The notes beneath the pieces are model-generated. The model was not told where the DNA came from. It saw only the letters and a program-made list of their open reading frames with translations, and made no database searches. From Alphaproteobacteria bacterium (lineage in GTDB: Bacteria; Pseudomonadota; Alphaproteobacteria; Rs-D84), in NCBI GenBank assembly GCA_017650505.1, contig JAGCET010000016.1, forward strand, positions 1 through 32,465: DNA of 32,465 bases. The letters run 5' to 3'. Positions 30,991 to 32,465 of the stretch are shown here, in pieces (position 1 is the stretch's first letter; the number at the start of each line of letters is the position of its first letter). A program made the position numbers and the translations under genes.

Positions 30991-32082
30991 ATGACACAAG
31001 AAAAAGATATAATCGTGACGGGCGATCGTCCAACGGGGCGTTTGCACCTTGGGCATTATGTGGGCAGTTTGCGCCGCCGTATCGAACTGCAAGAAGACCC
31101 GCGTTATAAACAGTTGGTTTTTGTTGCGGATATGCAGGCATTGACCGACAATGCGCACAATCCCGGGAAAATTCGTGATAATATCATCGAAGTTGTACTG
31201 GACTACCTATCTGTGGGAATTGACCCCGACAAGACGACAATATTTATTCAATCCCAGATCCCCGAACTGACCGAATTGATGTTTTACTACATGAATTTGG
31301 TGACGATGTCGCGTCTTACGCGGAATCCGACAATCAAGACGGAAATTCAGGAACGTGGCTTTGGTAAAAGTATTCCGGTCGGGTTTATGACATACCCGAT
31401 TAGCCAGGCGGCCGACATAACGGCGTTTAATGCGAAATATGTTCCGTGTGGTGAAGACCAAGAACCACTTATCGAGCAAACACGTGAAATCGTTCGCGCT
31501 TTTAACTCGACCTATGGCGATGTCTTGGTTGAACCGGCGGCGTTGCTTGCGACCAACGATGTTTGTCGCCGGTTGCCGGGAATTGACGGTGCCGCAAAAA
31601 TGGGCAAATCTTTGGGAAACGCGATATATTTGGCCGATGAACCGTCGGTTATCAAAAAGAAAATCCAAGATATGTACACCGACCCATTGCATATTCATGT
31701 CGAAGATCCGGGGCATTTGGATGGGAATATTCCGTTTATATACTTGCGGGCGTTCGCGCGTGATGAACATTTTGCACTGTATCTGCCGGAATACAAGAAT
31801 TTGGATGAAATGATGGCGCATTACACACGTGGCGGCCTTGGTGATGGGACGGTTAAAAAGTTCTTGAATAATGTGCTGAATCACGAATTGGAACCAATTC
31901 GCGCCCGTCGCAGACAATATGAACAGAATTTGGATTATGTTTATAAAATATTAGAGCAGGGCTGTGCGACCGCCCGTGCCATTGCGGCCGAAACGTTAAA
32001 GCGCGTTCGTCGTGCGATTGGTGTGGAATATTTCGAAGATACTTCGCTAAAACAGTCTTACCAAGATAAATATAAAAAATAG
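30991..32082 (+). CDS. trpS: Tryptophanyl-tRNA synthetase
   Basis: 363 aa, with TAAGGA before the ATG. A class I synthetase that charges tRNA-Trp as a homodimer. The HIGH motif is HLGH at 19-22 in GDRPTGRLHLGHYVGSL; the KMSKS loop is KMGKS at 203-207. MTYPISQAADI and GEDQEPLIEQTREI are typical of the bacterial enzyme. The GDRPTG opening is nearer to the second bacterial TrpRS type than to E. coli TrpS (GAQPSG). Length is slightly above the usual 330. The leader region has two promoters and a small Trp-containing open frame. Confidence 0.96.
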   Translation: MTQEKDIIVTGDRPTGRLHLGHYVGSLRRRIELQEDPRYKQLVFVADMQALTDNAHNPGKIRDNIIEVVLDYLSVGIDPDKTTIFIQSQIPELTELMFYYMNLVTMSRLTRNPTIKTEIQERGFGKSIPVGFMTYPISQAADITAFNAKYVPCGEDQEPLIEQTREIVRAFNSTYGDVLVEPAALLATNDVCRRLPGIDGAAKMGKSLGNAIYLADEPSVIKKKIQDMYTDPLHIHVEDPGHLDGNIPFIYLRAFARDEHFALYLPEYKNLDEMMAHYTRGGLGDGTVKKFLNNVLNHELEPIRARRRQYEQNLDYVYKILEQGCATARAIAAETLKRVRRAIGVEYFEDTSLKQSYQDKYKK

Positions 32083-32100
32083 TAAAATATAAATTTTTGC

Positions 32101-32129
32101 TTGACAATACGTGTGTTTTGTATTATATT
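32101..32129 (+). promoter_or_regulatory. Strong sigma70 promoter
   Basis: TTGACA, 17-bp spacer, TATATT, upstream of the gene cut by the window edge. Confidence 0.7.
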
Positions 32130-32160
32130 ATCGTGCGGTTAACAACAAAAAGGATAAAAA

Positions 32161-32465
32161 ATGGAAACTAAGGGACAAATCTTAACAATAAACCCGAATG
32201 GCGTGTTTATTGATAATGTGCCGACAACACAATACAATGGTTATGATATCCGGGGAGTTGAAAAATATGCCCGTGGTTTGGTTGGTGGTATATTGGAAAT
32301 TCAGGTTATGCAGTCTAATTTGGAAGGAAACCTGGTTGGTTTGCCGGGTAATCCGATCCCAAATGCCTATGGACGTTATACCTGGATGTGCGCAAAAACA
32401 GATGACAATATTTGGTCTGATTGGTTGTTTCGCGCAAATTATGGCATCGGTGATAAGGGTAAAAA
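32161..32465 (+). CDS. Unknown protein, 3' truncated by the window
   Basis: The ATG follows AAAGGA, and the frame stays open for 101 codons to the window end. It begins METKGQILTINPNGVFID and continues with PTTQYNGYDIRGVEKY, GGILEIQVMQSN and YGRYTWMCAKTDDNIWSDW. No signal peptide or membrane helix appears in the visible part, and I do not recognise a family. A strong promoter precedes it, so it is probably well expressed. Confidence 0.75.
   Translation, partial: METKGQILTINPNGVFIDNVPTTQYNGYDIRGVEKYARGLVGGILEIQVMQSNLEGNLVGLPGNPIPNAYGRYTWMCAKTDDNIWSDWLFRANYGIGDKGK

Overview
The window reads as chromosome of a host-associated alphaproteobacterium, possibly from the gut lineages with small genomes (RF32/Enterousia-like). 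That placement is inference. It rests on an RNase J in place of a visible RNase E, a proteobacterial gene set (fabI, msbA-like ABC exporter, ihfB-like, rpsU, rfbC), a Gram-negative envelope (a beta-barrel protein ending in Phe and a lipoprotein), and several secreted Cys-rich proteins of a type I know only loosely from such genomes. Genes are mostly short transcription units separated by GC-rich hairpin terminators. The left edge has an (AG)9 tract and may be a contig end. The right edge cuts a gene.

Layout. 1-2124: three small secreted Cys-rich proteins, probably one operon, ending at a terminator shared with the convergent HU gene. 2141-3090 (minus): HU and an unknown three-helix membrane protein. 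3173-6102: a glycosyltransferase-like gene and an alanyl-tRNA synthetase that stops after its editing domain. 6143-6362: a non-coding array of hairpins with terminal inverted repeats. 6466-9849: fabI, then on minus a Cys/His-rich EF-hand membrane protein and RNase J with a structured leader. 9995-11470: a DUF378 membrane protein, a 460-bp intergenic region full of palindromes, and a mosaic secreted protein. 11499-14651: mscL and aroK (minus), an outer-membrane barrel, tRNA-Lys, and an unknown membrane protein (minus). 14910-20387: an unknown 733-aa protein, acetate kinase, ABC exporter. 20461-22794: a 777-aa secreted Cys-rich protein with a copy of the domain from the first operon at each end. 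22878-25461: tRNA-Ala, rpsU, ihfB-like gene and a fused accD-accA. 25495-28015: a gene broken by one base in an A8 run, pyrG, and tRNA-Ser next to an interrupted copy of its own 3' end. 28136-32465: rfbC, an unknown cytosolic protein, a lipoprotein carrying a T4-lysozyme-type active site, trpS, and a truncated gene.

Functionally the window mixes translation (alaS, trpS, rpsU, three tRNAs), nucleoid proteins (HU, IHF-like), lipid synthesis (fabI, accDA), CTP synthesis, envelope functions (ABC exporter, barrel, MscL, rfbC, GH24-like lipoprotein) and a set of exported Cys-rich proteins of unknown role. The most notable points are the shared Cys-rich exported domain, the lipoprotein lysozyme with TPR-like repeats, the AlaRS without C-Ala, the accDA fusion, the homopolymer-interrupted gene, the split duplicate of the tRNA-Ser 3' end, and several families of intergenic palindromes and CACTAAC-rich tracts.
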